Positions 28,467 through 38,026 of a stretch of 64,000 nucleotides of DNA are shown piece after piece. The position numbers and the translations under genes are program-made. Numbering within the stretch: the first letter of the stretch is position 1; each line of letters opens with the position of its first letter. The notes under the pieces were generated by a model. It was not told the origin of the DNA, ran no database searches, and saw only the letters and a program-made list of their open reading frames with translations. Origin of the DNA: Vibrio mangrovi (GTDB taxonomy: Bacteria > Pseudomonadota > Gammaproteobacteria > Enterobacterales > Vibrionaceae); contig NZ_AP024883.1 of the NCBI RefSeq assembly GCF_024346955.1, positions 1 to 64,000 on the forward strand, written 5' to 3'.

Positions 28467-29090
28467 ATGCCGGTTACTTTACGTCGTATTGTGATTTTTA
28501 TTCTGGGGTGTGCGCCGGTATCGTTGCTGATATGGGGAATCGTTAACCAGAGTCTGGGAGGTGATCCGGCTAAAACCATCGTACTGGAAACCGGCTTGTG
28601 GACGCTGCGTTTTCTGCTGATCACGCTGACCGTTTCGCCTTTGGTCCGGCATCTGAAGTGGCGCTGGCTGATGACGCACCGCCGGATGCTGGGACTCTTT
28701 GCTCTGTTCTATGGATTGCTGCATCTGCTGGCATACTATCAGTTCATTCTGGGCGGTAATCTGGCTTTTTTAGGGGCGGAGATCGTCAAGCGTCCTTATA
28801 TTCTGGTGGGTGCACCGGCGCTGCTGATTCTGATTGCTTTAGGTATAACATCTACCAAAGGCTGGATGAAACGGCTGGGGAAACGCTGGCAGACGCTACA
28901 CAGGCTGGTTTATGTTGCGTTGATTCTGGGTTGGATTCATTTGTTCTGGCAGGTCCGTTCAAGCTATTACGAAGCCGCACTTTACGGTTTTCTCGGAGGA
29001 CTGTTGCTCAGTTTTCGAATGCCGCAGTGGTGGAATTTCTGGCAGTCCCGTTTTCGGCGTCGGATCAGTTCCCAAACCCATCATCAGTAA
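28467..29090 (+). CDS. msrQ: MsrQ, heme-binding membrane partner of MsrP
   Basis: 207 aa (YedZ). Six hydrophobic segments and conserved membrane histidines (THRRMLGLFALFYGLLHLLAYY; LHRLVYVALILGWIHLFW). Passes electrons from the quinone pool or flavin reductase to MsrP. GGAG at the end of msrP serves as ribosome site. Confidence 0.95.
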   Translation: MPVTLRRIVIFILGCAPVSLLIWGIVNQSLGGDPAKTIVLETGLWTLRFLLITLTVSPLVRHLKWRWLMTHRRMLGLFALFYGLLHLLAYYQFILGGNLAFLGAEIVKRPYILVGAPALLILIALGITSTKGWMKRLGKRWQTLHRLVYVALILGWIHLFWQVRSSYYEAALYGFLGGLLLSFRMPQWWNFWQSRFRRRISSQTHHQ

Positions 29091-29110
29091 GCGTATTACC
29101 TGAATCTCGC

Positions 29111-29234
29111 GGGCAACTTTTTGCTCGCTGGGCAAGATCTTGCTCGACTCTGGGCAACTTTTTGCTCATACTTATTTGTTTGTTTTTATAAGTTATTGAT
29201 TTTTAATGTTTGCACAGTTGGCATAGCCTTTGCT
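29111..29234 (+). promoter_or_regulatory. hcp1 sigma-54 promoter with three upstream activator repeats
   Basis: Three copies of GGGCAA-N5-TTGCTC (29111-29127, 29130-29146, 29152-29168), each an inverted repeat GAGCAA/TTGCCC. About 50 bp further is TTGGCATAGCCTTTGCT (29218-29234), a -24/-12 element with exact GG-N10-GC spacing. The same block precedes hcp2. This fits an RpoN promoter activated by a VasH-type enhancer-binding protein; the activator gene is not in the window. Confidence 0.85.
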
Positions 29235-29300
29235 CTTATTCAGTCATAGTGTCGTTCGGCTCAGAACGACAAAACGACTGATAATTGAAGGAATTACACT

Positions 29301-29819
29301 ATGCCAACTCCATGTTATATCTCAATCGAAGGTGAAACTCAGGGACTGATTACCGCAGGTGCCTGTACAGCTGATTCTATCGGTGACTCTTTTGTTGAAG
29401 GTCACGAAGACGAAATGATGGTTCAGCAGTTTGACCACGTTGTGACTGTCCCAACTGACCCTCAGTCTGGTCAGCCATCCGGTCAGCGTGTTCACAAGCC
29501 ATTCAAATTCACTGTGAACCTGAACAAAGCTGTTCCTCTGCTATATAACGCGCTGTCTTCAGGTGAAAAAATGTCTGCTGTAACGCTGAAGTGGTACCGC
29601 ACTTCAATCGAAGGCAAACAAGAAAACTTCTTCACTACAACACTTGAAAACGCAACTATCGTTGACATCAAGTGTGAAATGCCACACTGCCAGAACCCAG
29701 CAGACGCAGATTTCACTCAGAATCTGACTGTATCTATGTCTTACCGTAAGATCACCTGGGATCACGTTAACGCTGGTACTTCTGGTGCTGACGACTGGCG
29801 TAAACCAGTCGAAGCTTAA
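29301..29819 (+). CDS. hcp: T6SS tube protein Hcp (copy 1)
   Basis: 172 aa, starts MPTPCYISIEGETQGLITAGACTADSIGDSFVEGHEDEM and ends ITWDHVNAGTSGADDWRKP, the Vibrio Hcp (Hcp1/2 of V. cholerae) type. Hexamers stack into the tube ejected by T6SS. Nearly identical to copy 2 at 50441-50959, differing at a few residues (for example T18A/S19, S-P/A-G around 53, ADADF/ADSDY near 147). It stands alone here without vgrG. GAAGGA precedes the ATG. Confidence 0.97.
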   Translation: MPTPCYISIEGETQGLITAGACTADSIGDSFVEGHEDEMMVQQFDHVVTVPTDPQSGQPSGQRVHKPFKFTVNLNKAVPLLYNALSSGEKMSAVTLKWYRTSIEGKQENFFTTTLENATIVDIKCEMPHCQNPADADFTQNLTVSMSYRKITWDHVNAGTSGADDWRKPVEA

Positions 29820-29905
29820 TTGTCTGATACGCAGGTACGTGATGTGCCTGCGCGGCAATGCTTTGATTGTCTTGTTGCTCACCTGTTGGTGGGCAACATT
29901 ATTTT
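29816..29905 (+). repeat. conserved double stem-loop 3' of hcp1
   Basis: CGCAGGTAC/GTGCCTGCG (29830-29852) and GTTGCTCACC/GGTGGGCAAC (29874-29897). The same two hairpins follow hcp2 with compensating differences in the first stem. Probably a terminator or 3' stabiliser of hcp mRNA. Confidence 0.65.
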
Positions 29906-29973
29906 GACTAATATTGTTTTTTCTTCTCAGATATTCTCTTCTGTTACCACATCAATTGATTCATGGATACAAA

Positions 29974-30393
29974 ATGATACGAGCGTATCGGGCTACAGAT
30001 ATTGATCGGATTCTGGAAATCTGGTTTGCGGCTTCGCTTCAGGCTCATCACTTTATTGCGCCTGAGTTCTGGCAGTCTCAGCTTGAAAATATGCGTCATC
30101 TCTATCTTCCTGCTGCGGAAACTTACCTCTATGAACAGGATTCGGAAATTGTCGGCTTTTGCTCATTATATGAAAATAATCTGGCTGCAATTTTTGTGAT
30201 TCCGGAAAAGCAGGGGCAAGGCATTGGTAAGCAGTTACTCACCCACGCCAGAAGTTGCAGAGAGTCTTTAACGCTGACGGTATATCAGGCCAATGAAGCG
30301 AGTTACCAGTTTTATCTCTCTCAAGGCTTCAAGGTGATCGGTGAACAGGTCGATGAGCATACCGGATGTCCTGAATATCTGATGTACGGCTAA
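29974..30393 (+). CDS. GNAT family N-acetyltransferase, YjaB-like
   Basis: 139 aa. Starts MIRAYRATDIDRILEIWFAASLQAHHFI, a YjaB-type N-terminus; the acetyl-CoA loop is VIPEKQGQGIGKQLL (Q/RxxGxG/A) and NEASYQFYLSQGFKVIGE is motif B. Acceptor unknown. The ATG at 29974 is the homology-supported start although the ribosome site is weak. Follows hcp1 in the same direction, but T6SS involvement is not implied. Confidence 0.9.
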   Translation: MIRAYRATDIDRILEIWFAASLQAHHFIAPEFWQSQLENMRHLYLPAAETYLYEQDSEIVGFCSLYENNLAAIFVIPEKQGQGIGKQLLTHARSCRESLTLTVYQANEASYQFYLSQGFKVIGEQVDEHTGCPEYLMYG

Positions 30394-30476
30394 TTTTTTG
30401 CAATCGGGATCCTTTTGTGAGGATATTCTTTTGTAGGTATAGTTTGCAGCAATACACCCGGAGATATGGAATCAGA

Positions 30477-30974
30477 ATGAAACAACAGGAAGTGACTACA
30501 TATTATCTTGAAATGCACTCTGCGGAAGAGTTGAATGCAAAGCCTCAGCCTGAAGGGCTCGAAGTTATTGAAGCGGAAGTAAAAAATTACCGTTTTAACC
30601 GTTATCTCTATCAGTTAGTCGGAGAACCCTGGCAATGGCGGGATAAGCTGATGCTTTCCGATCACGAATGGCAGGCATATGCTGAATCTCCACAAGTGAG
30701 AACCTGGTTTGCTTTAAGTCAGGGAAGTATTGCCGGTTATTACGAGTTGCAGCAACAGGCTGGCGGGAATATCGAAATTGCTTACTTCGGGTTGTCTCCG
30801 GATTTTATGGGGCAGGGATTTGGCGGATATCTGCTGACTCATGCACTGAAGTCTGCATGGAACTGGGATGACCCGCAGCGGGTTTGGGTACATACCTGCA
30901 CCCTTGATCATGAATATGCGTTAGCGAATTATCAGGCAAGAGGGATGAAAATTTATAAGAAAACCGCATCGTAG
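30477..30974 (+). CDS. GNAT family N-acetyltransferase
   Basis: 165 aa. Acetyl-CoA site in LSPDFMGQGFGGYLLTHAL; C-terminal CTLDHEYALANYQARGMKIYKK. Acceptor unknown. ATG at 30477 has GGAG upstream. Second acetyltransferase in tandem (83 bp after the first), of a different subfamily. Confidence 0.9.
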   Translation: MKQQEVTTYYLEMHSAEELNAKPQPEGLEVIEAEVKNYRFNRYLYQLVGEPWQWRDKLMLSDHEWQAYAESPQVRTWFALSQGSIAGYYELQQQAGGNIEIAYFGLSPDFMGQGFGGYLLTHALKSAWNWDDPQRVWVHTCTLDHEYALANYQARGMKIYKKTAS

Positions 30975-30990
30975 CTGTTTATAAAATAAA

Positions 30991-31012
30991 GGAGAGGTCA
31001 GTCAGCCTCTCC
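30991..31012. terminator. terminator between acetyltransferase and avtA
   Basis: GGAGAGG/CCTCTCC stem; on the minus strand it is followed by TTTATTTTA, so it best serves avtA. Confidence 0.75.
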
Positions 31013-31021
31013 TCTCAGTAC

Positions 31022-32275
31022 TTAAGCACTTTCCTGATATGCCTTCTCAATTTCTTCAGCGATGATGGCAATTCCTTTCTGCATTTGTTCGTCATCCTGC
31101 ACGTAGTTCATGCGTAAACACTGATGAGCGTGATCCCATTCTTCCTGCTGGCCGATAAAGAAATATTCGCCGGGAATCACCAGTACACCACGGTTTTTCA
31201 AGCGCTGATATAGTTCCATGGTGGTGATCGGGAGTTCGTCAAACCACAGCCAAAGGAAAATCGCCCCTTCCGGTTTGTGGATGCGGAAACGTGGATCGGG
31301 AATTGCCTGTTGCAGCAGTTCAATCGCCCGCAGAGATTTCTGCCGATAGAACGGTTGAATCACGTCAGCGCTAAGGCGCAGCAGATCGCCCTGTTCAATC
31401 ATATAGTTTGCAACGGTCGGGCCAATACCACCGGGAGAAAGGCTGATAATGCCGTTCAGATTACTCAGTGCCTGAGTAATCTTCTCATTGGCAATTACAA
31501 TACCGCAGCGAACGCCCGGCAGGCCAAGTTTTGACAGGCTCATACACAGAATGGTGTTGTCGTTCCAGAACGGTTTGACATCTTCAAAGATGATATTCGG
31601 AAACGGCAGGCCATAAGCATTATCAATGATGAGCGGAATATTGTGCTGGCGCGCCAGCTGATCCAGCTTGTGAATTTCCTCATCGGTCAGCACATTGCCG
31701 GTCGGATTGGTCGGACGGGAAGCACAAATGGCGGCAATCGAATCATCCACCTGCAAGTGTTCGAAATCGACATGGTATTTAAACAAACCGTTATCGAGTA
31801 TTTCGATTTCTGGTTTATAGGAGATAAAGATATCTTCATCGATACCGGCATCACCATAACCGATATATTCCGGGGCCAGTGGCAGCAGAATTTTCTTATG
31901 TGAGCCGTCCGGTTGAGTACCAGTCAGCAGATTAAACAGATAAAAAAATCCACTCTGGCTGCCGTTGGTCAGACTGATGTTTTTCTCGCTGATATCCCAG
32001 CCGAGTGTTTCTTTCAGCAGGGCTGCCAGTGAGCAGAGAAAGGTATTTTTTCCCTGAGGACCATCGTAGTTTGCCATTGCGGCAACCAGTTCGCCGCTAT
32101 CGAGCAGCGACTGACTCGCCTGATGAAAATAATCGAGCATGGTTGGAATGGCTGCCGGGTTTCCGCCCCCGAGCATAATGGCTCCGGGAGTACGGAGGCC
32201 AGTATTCAGATCATCCATGAGCTGAGTGATACCTGAGTATCGGTTAAATTTTTCACCAAACGAAGAGAACTGCAT
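31022..32275 (-). CDS. avtA: valine-pyruvate aminotransferase AvtA
   Basis: 417 aa, equal to E. coli AvtA. PLP-dependent class I fold: substrate loop SRPTNPTGNVL, PLP lysine in CMSLSKLGLPGVRCG, and RMNYVQDD near the end. Transfers amino groups between valine/alanine and their keto acids. Start MQFSSFGEKFN at 32275; a longer frame to 32455 has no homology. Same strand as the guanidine operon but 230 bp away, so possibly separate. Confidence 0.94.
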   Translation of the reverse strand: MQFSSFGEKFNRYSGITQLMDDLNTGLRTPGAIMLGGGNPAAIPTMLDYFHQASQSLLDSGELVAAMANYDGPQGKNTFLCSLAALLKETLGWDISEKNISLTNGSQSGFFYLFNLLTGTQPDGSHKKILLPLAPEYIGYGDAGIDEDIFISYKPEIEILDNGLFKYHVDFEHLQVDDSIAAICASRPTNPTGNVLTDEEIHKLDQLARQHNIPLIIDNAYGLPFPNIIFEDVKPFWNDNTILCMSLSKLGLPGVRCGIVIANEKITQALSNLNGIISLSPGGIGPTVANYMIEQGDLLRLSADVIQPFYRQKSLRAIELLQQAIPDPRFRIHKPEGAIFLWLWFDELPITTMELYQRLKNRGVLVIPGEYFFIGQQEEWDHAHQCLRMNYVQDDEQMQKGIAIIAEEIEKAYQESA

Positions 32276-32505
32276 GACGGAGTTACCTGATATGTTTTTT
32301 GTAATAGGAAAGAATCGCTTTTCGTTACGGATATGGTGCCGGTGAGCCAGAGTATTGGCTTTATCGATAAGTCCCACAACAGGCATCATACCTGACTTAA
32401 CCGTAATGATTTTTGTCTGAAAAGCAACTCTTACCTCTTTATTTCTCTCCTTCACTGCTGCGGGAGGTTTCTCTACCGGTTTTCCGGCGGAGCATGTTAT
32501 ATGCG

Positions 32506-34293
32506 CTACTCTGTCTCCGAGAGCGAGCTGAGATAATGCCGCCAGCCACCCAAATGGCTGATATCTTCTGCATTGCTAAGGCCGATCGGTTCACAGATAA
32601 AGCCTTTCACCCAGTCACCTCCTTTCAGCTCCACGCTTCCCAGACCGAGCGGATGTGGAATCTGACTGAGCAGAGTGCCGATTGCCTGAACCGGAACCGA
32701 CCAGACTTCAACCTCAATCGCTGTTCCTTCGGTTTCACTGCGGATCAGACCGGGGCGTTTGGGTGGATCGCCGGCCAGAGCATACAGGAGGTAGCTCGAC
32801 GCGGTGCGGGTGCGTTGTTTGAGTGTCGCACCAATACCTGTGAGCTGGTGGTTGAGAGGTAATCCCTGCATATGTGCACCACAGACCAGCAGATCAATAT
32901 GTGTATTCCGGGACGGATACTGGCCGCTGGCGCCGACAGGCAAATGGATGCGTTGTTGCCATTGGCTGGCCAGATCCATCAGCATTCTATCGGAGAATGC
33001 CGGACCAAATAGTGTAAAGCCGAACGGCATGTCAGCGTCGGTGAATCCGCCCGGAATTGCGATCGCACAGTAATCGAGTAAGTTCATGAAATTAGTGTAG
33101 TAGCCGAGATTGCTGTTGAGAGTCACCGGATCCTGATTGACATGATCAATGGTGTAAGTGGTGCCAGTGGTCGGTGTGAGCACGACATCAACATTTTCCA
33201 ACAAAGCATCACAGGCCACTTTGTAGTCCTGTAATTGATATAAACCCCGGAAGGTATCAACAGCTGATAACTGCTCTGCCTGACCGATTATTGTCTGAAT
33301 CACTGGCAGGCAGCGCGAGGAATCCTGTTCGAAAAACTCTTCAATTGCAGCATAGCGTTCAGCGACCCAAGGTCCCTGATACAGCAGTCTGGCTGCGGCG
33401 AGAAACGGAGATAAGTCAAAAGGAACCAGTTCTGCGCCAAGGGCTGTCAGTTTTTCCTGCACTTGCTCGAAACAGGCCTGATAAGCCTGATCGCCGAAAA
33501 AATTCAGTTGGTCTGGCAGAGGCACTCCAATACGCAATCTCTGAAACGTAGCTTTCGGAGCGGTGCTGACAGGATAAATATCCGGCCGGGCGTAGCTGTC
33601 CCGGCGATCATAAGTTGCAGCTACCTGATGTAGCAGTGCCAGATCTTCTCCGTGACCGGTAAAGAAGGTGACACAGTCCAGACTGCGGCAGGCCGGAACC
33701 ACACCACTGCAACTGAGCAGCCCTTTGGTCGGTTTCAGTCCATAGATGTTATTGAAAGCCGCCGGAACCCGGCCGGAACCTGCGGTATCCGTTCCCAGCG
33801 CAAACAAAGCCTGACCGGTTGCCACAGCCACGGCACTACCGGCGCTGGAGCCGCCGGAAATATAGTCGGGATTAAAGCTATTGGTCGTTGCTCCCCACGG
33901 ACTGCGTGTCCCGACCAGCCCGGTCGCAAACTGATCCAGATTGGTCTTTCCCAGCGGAATCGCTCCGGCTGCGATCAGGAGTTCGACCACAAACGCGGAG
34001 TTTTCCGGATGGTAGCGATACGCTTCGCACCCGGCGGTTGTCGTCAGTCCGGCCAGATCGATATTATCCTTAATGGCAAAAGGAACGCCGTACAGCGGGA
34101 GTTCATCTACATCATAGGCAGACAATGCGTCGAGGTATTGATCGAGTTGTGCTGCGGTCAGTGTGCTGATCCAGGCATGGTGTGTGTCAGCCTGAGCCTG
34201 CATCAGTTGTTCGTGTAAGAAGGTGCGTACCGAGAGTTTTCCGCAACGGTACGCCTCCTGTAATTGTGCAATGGTGAGGATTGAAGTCATCAC
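32506..34293 (-). CDS. atzF: allophanate hydrolase
   Basis: 595 aa. Amidase-signature N-terminal domain: Lys in AIKDNID, GGSSAGSAVAVATG with the cis-Ser, and nucleophile Ser in GTDTAGSGRVPA. A C-terminal domain (about 460-595) is typical of allophanate hydrolases. Splits allophanate (or carboxyurea) to ammonia and CO2, the last step of the guanidine/urea-carboxylase route. 17 bp after the carboxylase gene in the operon. Confidence 0.95.
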   Translation of the reverse strand: MMTSILTIAQLQEAYRCGKLSVRTFLHEQLMQAQADTHHAWISTLTAAQLDQYLDALSAYDVDELPLYGVPFAIKDNIDLAGLTTTAGCEAYRYHPENSAFVVELLIAAGAIPLGKTNLDQFATGLVGTRSPWGATTNSFNPDYISGGSSAGSAVAVATGQALFALGTDTAGSGRVPAAFNNIYGLKPTKGLLSCSGVVPACRSLDCVTFFTGHGEDLALLHQVAATYDRRDSYARPDIYPVSTAPKATFQRLRIGVPLPDQLNFFGDQAYQACFEQVQEKLTALGAELVPFDLSPFLAAARLLYQGPWVAERYAAIEEFFEQDSSRCLPVIQTIIGQAEQLSAVDTFRGLYQLQDYKVACDALLENVDVVLTPTTGTTYTIDHVNQDPVTLNSNLGYYTNFMNLLDYCAIAIPGGFTDADMPFGFTLFGPAFSDRMLMDLASQWQQRIHLPVGASGQYPSRNTHIDLLVCGAHMQGLPLNHQLTGIGATLKQRTRTASSYLLYALAGDPPKRPGLIRSETEGTAIEVEVWSVPVQAIGTLLSQIPHPLGLGSVELKGGDWVKGFICEPIGLSNAEDISHLGGWRHYLSSLSETE

Positions 34294-34310
34294 TTAGCTT
34301 CCTTGCATCA

Positions 34311-37300
34311 TTAAACGGGTTGAGTGGTTAAGCAGGCAGAATCCGCCGTACGAATGGTTAAAATGGGCTGACCTGCCTGAACCGGTGAGCCTGAGGTATG
34401 GCAAATGGTTGCAACGGTGCCGCCGACGGGTGAAGTGACTTCCAGCTCCATTTTCATCGCTTCGAGCACAGCAACCGTCTCACCTGCTGCAACGGTTTGG
34501 CCGGGTTGTACCAGTATTTGCCAGATATTACCGGTGACATGACTTTCAACGGCTTCACAACCTTCATCAGGAACCCAGCTCTCAGCCGGGGTTTCCAATG
34601 TGACATCTTCAGCAATGAAATTCGCCTGTCCGCTGTCGGCCCAACGTTGTCTTTCAGCCTCGAAAGCCTTCTGCTGGCGGGACTTACACTGTTCTATCGC
34701 TTCGGCATTGTTTTCGATCAGCGTGTGATAATCAGCCAGTGAAAAGGTGGTAGTTTCGATTTTTAACGGATACTGACCCCGCGGATGCTGCTGACGAATG
34801 GTCTGTAATTTTTCCGCACTGACCGGATAGAAACGGATCTGGTCAAAAAAGCGCAACAGCCAGGGTTGTTGGAAATAAGGTGTGCTCCGGTAGCGGTTCC
34901 ACATTTGCAGGGTTCGTCCGACAAACTGATAACCTCCCGGACCTTCCATGCCATAGACACACAGATATGAGCCGCCGATTCCGACGGCATTTTCAGGCGT
35001 CCAGGTCCGGGCCGGATTATATTTGGTGGTGACCAGCCGGTGACGCGGATCCAGCGGCGTTGCGACCGGTGCGCCGAGATAAACGTCGCCCAGTCCCATA
35101 ACCAGATAGCTGGCCTCAAAAACAATCTGTTTGACTTCATCAACAGATTTCAGACCGTTAATACGGCGGATAAACTCGATATTATCCGGACACCAAGGCG
35201 CATCCTTCCTGACCACTTCTTCGTATTTGCGAATCGCCAGCCGGGTCGCTTCATCATCCCAGGACAAGGGCAGATGAACAATCCGGGCCGGAACCGTCAA
35301 TTGGTCAATATCACCTAACTGTTGTTCTAATCCGATTAATGTGTCGAGAAGCTGCTTACGTGGTAAATGCAGATTGTCATAGTGGATTTGTAGGGAACGA
35401 ATCCCCGGAGTCAGTTCCTGAACTCCGGGTAGTTTGAGCTGTTCCAGACTGAGCATCAGGGCGTGAACGCGAAAACGCAGACGGATGTCCAGCACCTGCG
35501 GGCCGTATTCCACCAGCAGGAAATCTTCACCGCACTGACGGTAGACGACCTGTTCCTGATTTGCTGTCGCCGGGATTTCAGCCACAATCGGTGTGTCTGG
35601 CTGTCCGGGAGTGAATGAATAGGATTCGACCTGACACTGGCGGATCTGAGCATGTTGCCTCTGCTCGGCCTCTTCCGCTTCTGCCAGAGAAACCGGTACA
35701 AAGCGGATTTTATCTCCGGCTTTGAGCTGGCCGATTTTCCATAAGTCAGCTTTTATCACCGTCGCCGGGCAGACAAATCCGCCAAGGCTGGGACCGTCCG
35801 GTCCGAGAATCACCGGCATATCTCCGGTAAAATCGATGGTGCCGATCGCATAAGCGTTGTCGTGAATGTTGGACGGGTGCAGACCTGCTTCTCCGCCGTC
35901 CGGACGGGCCCAGTCCGGTTTTGGGCCAACTAAACGGACGCCGGTGCGGCTGGAGTTGAAATGCACCGTCCAGCTGGCAGCAAAGAATGCCTGAATATCA
36001 TCATTGGTGAAAAAATCCGGTGCACCATGCGGGCCATACATGACATGAATCTGCCAGCTGTCGGATAGTTCCGGCAGTATCACCGGGTGTTCTGCGGCGC
36101 TGTCGGATTTGCTGACTGACGGATCGAAGTGCAGCACATCTCCGCTACGCAGTGCGCGTCCGGTATGACCGCCGAACTGACCTAATGTAAAGGTTGATTT
36201 GCTGCCGAGATAATTCGGACACTGAAAACCGCCTTCCACCGCCAGATAGCTCCGGGCTCCCGGACCGGTGATTTTGCCGAGTCGTAAGGTTTGCCCGGCA
36301 TGAACCTGAGTGATTACTCCCATTTCCAGTGGCTTGTTATCCAGTGTCGCCTGAATGGTTGCACCAGTCAGGACAATCTGTCTGGTCATGTTGAACCGGA
36401 GTGTCGGGCCGGTGACGATGATTTCCAGCCCGGCGCAAGTTTCATCATTATGTAGTAACTGGTTTGCCAGCCGGAAGCTGAGGGAATCCATTGGCCCGGA
36501 CGGTGGAACCCCGACATGCCAGTAACCCTGACGGCCCGGATAATCCTGAATCGTAGTCTGAGTGCCGCCATTGAGAATATCGACGGTCTGCGGCTGATAA
36601 ACAAAGTGATCGAGACTACGGGTCAGAATTTTGCCTTCCCGGAACAGCGGGGTCTGAATCAGCTGTTGCAGATAACACAGGTTATGCTCCAGACCATACA
36701 AACTGATTTGACTGAGCGCCTGCTCCATGCGGGCCAGAGCCTGAGCGCGATCGTCTCCGTGGACGATAATTTTTGCCAGCATCGGATCAAAGTATGGGGA
36801 GACTTCGACTCCTGCTTCAATCCAGTGTTCGATACGCAAACCGGGCAGTTGCGGCCATTCGACATGACTGAGTAATCCGGCACTGGGCTGGAAGTTTTTA
36901 TGCGGGTCTTCAGCATAGAGGCGGACCTGAATCGCGTGACCATTAGGCTGTCTGTCGTTTTGCCACGCCGATAGATCGAGAGTTCCCGCCCCTTGGCGCA
37001 CCATCCACTCGACCAAATCGATACCGAATACTTCTTCTGTCACACCGTGCTCTACCTGTAAGCGAGTATTCACTTCCAGAAAATAGAAATCTTCGCTTTG
37101 CTGATCGAGAACGAACTCAATCGTCCCGGCACTGCGATAGTTGACAGTGGCGGCCAGCCTGATGGCGGTCTGGCGGAGTGCCTGACGGGTTGTCTCGCTC
37201 AGATTCGGTGCCGGTGTTTCTTCAATGACTTTCTGATTGCGGCGCTGTGCCGAGCAGTCCCGTTCACCGAGAGCAATCACCTGTCCTTGCCCATCCCCGA

Positions 37301-37937
37301 AAATCTGGACTTCAATATGGCGGGCCTGTTCGATAAATTTTTCTAAGAAAATACCGCTGTGACTGAAATTGTTTTCGCTGAGTCGCCGGACGGAATCGAG
37401 AGACTGAGCCAGCTCCGCAGCATTATCACAGCGCTGCATACCGATGCCGCCGCCACCAGCGGTACTTTTCAGCATCACCGGATACCCGATTTGTTCTGCC
37501 TGTATCTGTGCATCCTCAAGGTTGTTAATCAGATCACTTCCCGGCAGCAGAGGCACACCGGCTTGTGAAGCAATCGCCCGGGCAGAGTGCTTCAGACCAA
37601 AGATGGTCATTTGTTCCGGCGTCGGGCCGAGAAAAGAGATTTCAGACTGTTCACATAAGGTGACAAACGCCGGGTTTTCACTCAGAAAACCGTAACCGGG
37701 ATGAATTGCATCCGCGCCACAGGATTTCGCCAGCGCGATGATTTTCTGCTGATCGAGATAAGTGGCGGCCGCTGCTCCTTCTCCGAGAGAGTAGGCTTCA
37801 TCAGCCTGAAGGACATGCAGACTTTCAGCATCCGCTTCACTGTATACCGCGACACTGGTGATATTCATCTGTTTCAGTGTTCTGATAATCCGGCAGGCTA
37901 TCGCACCGCGGTTGGCAATCAATACCTTATTCAACAT
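34311..37937 (-). CDS. biotin-dependent guanidine carboxylase (annotated family: urea carboxylase)
   Basis: 1208 aa, one polypeptide. Biotin carboxylase domain (1 to ~450; LKSTAGGGGIGMQ, EVNTRLQVEHGVTE), KipA/KipI-type carboxyltransferase halves (about 460-1080; DYPGRQGYWHVGVPPSGPMD, GPDGPSLGGF), and a biotinyl domain with EAMKMELEV (biotin on K1162). Urea carboxylases under a guanidine riboswitch and beside two DUF1989 genes have been shown to act on guanidine, giving carboxyguanidine. Operon context and riboswitch here support that reading; substrate preference over urea is inference. Confidence 0.93.
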   Translation of the reverse strand: MLNKVLIANRGAIACRIIRTLKQMNITSVAVYSEADAESLHVLQADEAYSLGEGAAAATYLDQQKIIALAKSCGADAIHPGYGFLSENPAFVTLCEQSEISFLGPTPEQMTIFGLKHSARAIASQAGVPLLPGSDLINNLEDAQIQAEQIGYPVMLKSTAGGGGIGMQRCDNAAELAQSLDSVRRLSENNFSHSGIFLEKFIEQARHIEVQIFGDGQGQVIALGERDCSAQRRNQKVIEETPAPNLSETTRQALRQTAIRLAATVNYRSAGTIEFVLDQQSEDFYFLEVNTRLQVEHGVTEEVFGIDLVEWMVRQGAGTLDLSAWQNDRQPNGHAIQVRLYAEDPHKNFQPSAGLLSHVEWPQLPGLRIEHWIEAGVEVSPYFDPMLAKIIVHGDDRAQALARMEQALSQISLYGLEHNLCYLQQLIQTPLFREGKILTRSLDHFVYQPQTVDILNGGTQTTIQDYPGRQGYWHVGVPPSGPMDSLSFRLANQLLHNDETCAGLEIIVTGPTLRFNMTRQIVLTGATIQATLDNKPLEMGVITQVHAGQTLRLGKITGPGARSYLAVEGGFQCPNYLGSKSTFTLGQFGGHTGRALRSGDVLHFDPSVSKSDSAAEHPVILPELSDSWQIHVMYGPHGAPDFFTNDDIQAFFAASWTVHFNSSRTGVRLVGPKPDWARPDGGEAGLHPSNIHDNAYAIGTIDFTGDMPVILGPDGPSLGGFVCPATVIKADLWKIGQLKAGDKIRFVPVSLAEAEEAEQRQHAQIRQCQVESYSFTPGQPDTPIVAEIPATANQEQVVYRQCGEDFLLVEYGPQVLDIRLRFRVHALMLSLEQLKLPGVQELTPGIRSLQIHYDNLHLPRKQLLDTLIGLEQQLGDIDQLTVPARIVHLPLSWDDEATRLAIRKYEEVVRKDAPWCPDNIEFIRRINGLKSVDEVKQIVFEASYLVMGLGDVYLGAPVATPLDPRHRLVTTKYNPARTWTPENAVGIGGSYLCVYGMEGPGGYQFVGRTLQMWNRYRSTPYFQQPWLLRFFDQIRFYPVSAEKLQTIRQQHPRGQYPLKIETTTFSLADYHTLIENNAEAIEQCKSRQQKAFEAERQRWADSGQANFIAEDVTLETPAESWVPDEGCEAVESHVTGNIWQILVQPGQTVAAGETVAVLEAMKMELEVTSPVGGTVATICHTSGSPVQAGQPILTIRTADSACLTTQPV

Positions 37938-38026
37938 AAGTTATTCCGTCGTTTTCGGGTCGTCCCGGCTGGTATTGTGAGCGGAATCGGGGTCGTCCCC
38001 GGCTCAGATTTTCAGACTGGCTGGGT

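Noticed and set aside
29111..29168. CRISPR array or tandem repeat locus before hcp1
   Set aside because: Only three short inverted repeats with 2-5 bp between them, repeated at hcp2 in front of a sigma-54 promoter; they are activator sites, with no spacers or cas genes.
33652..34218. Plus-strand 188-codon frame antisense to allophanate hydrolase
   Set aside because: No ribosome site or family match; the minus-strand amidase is certain.
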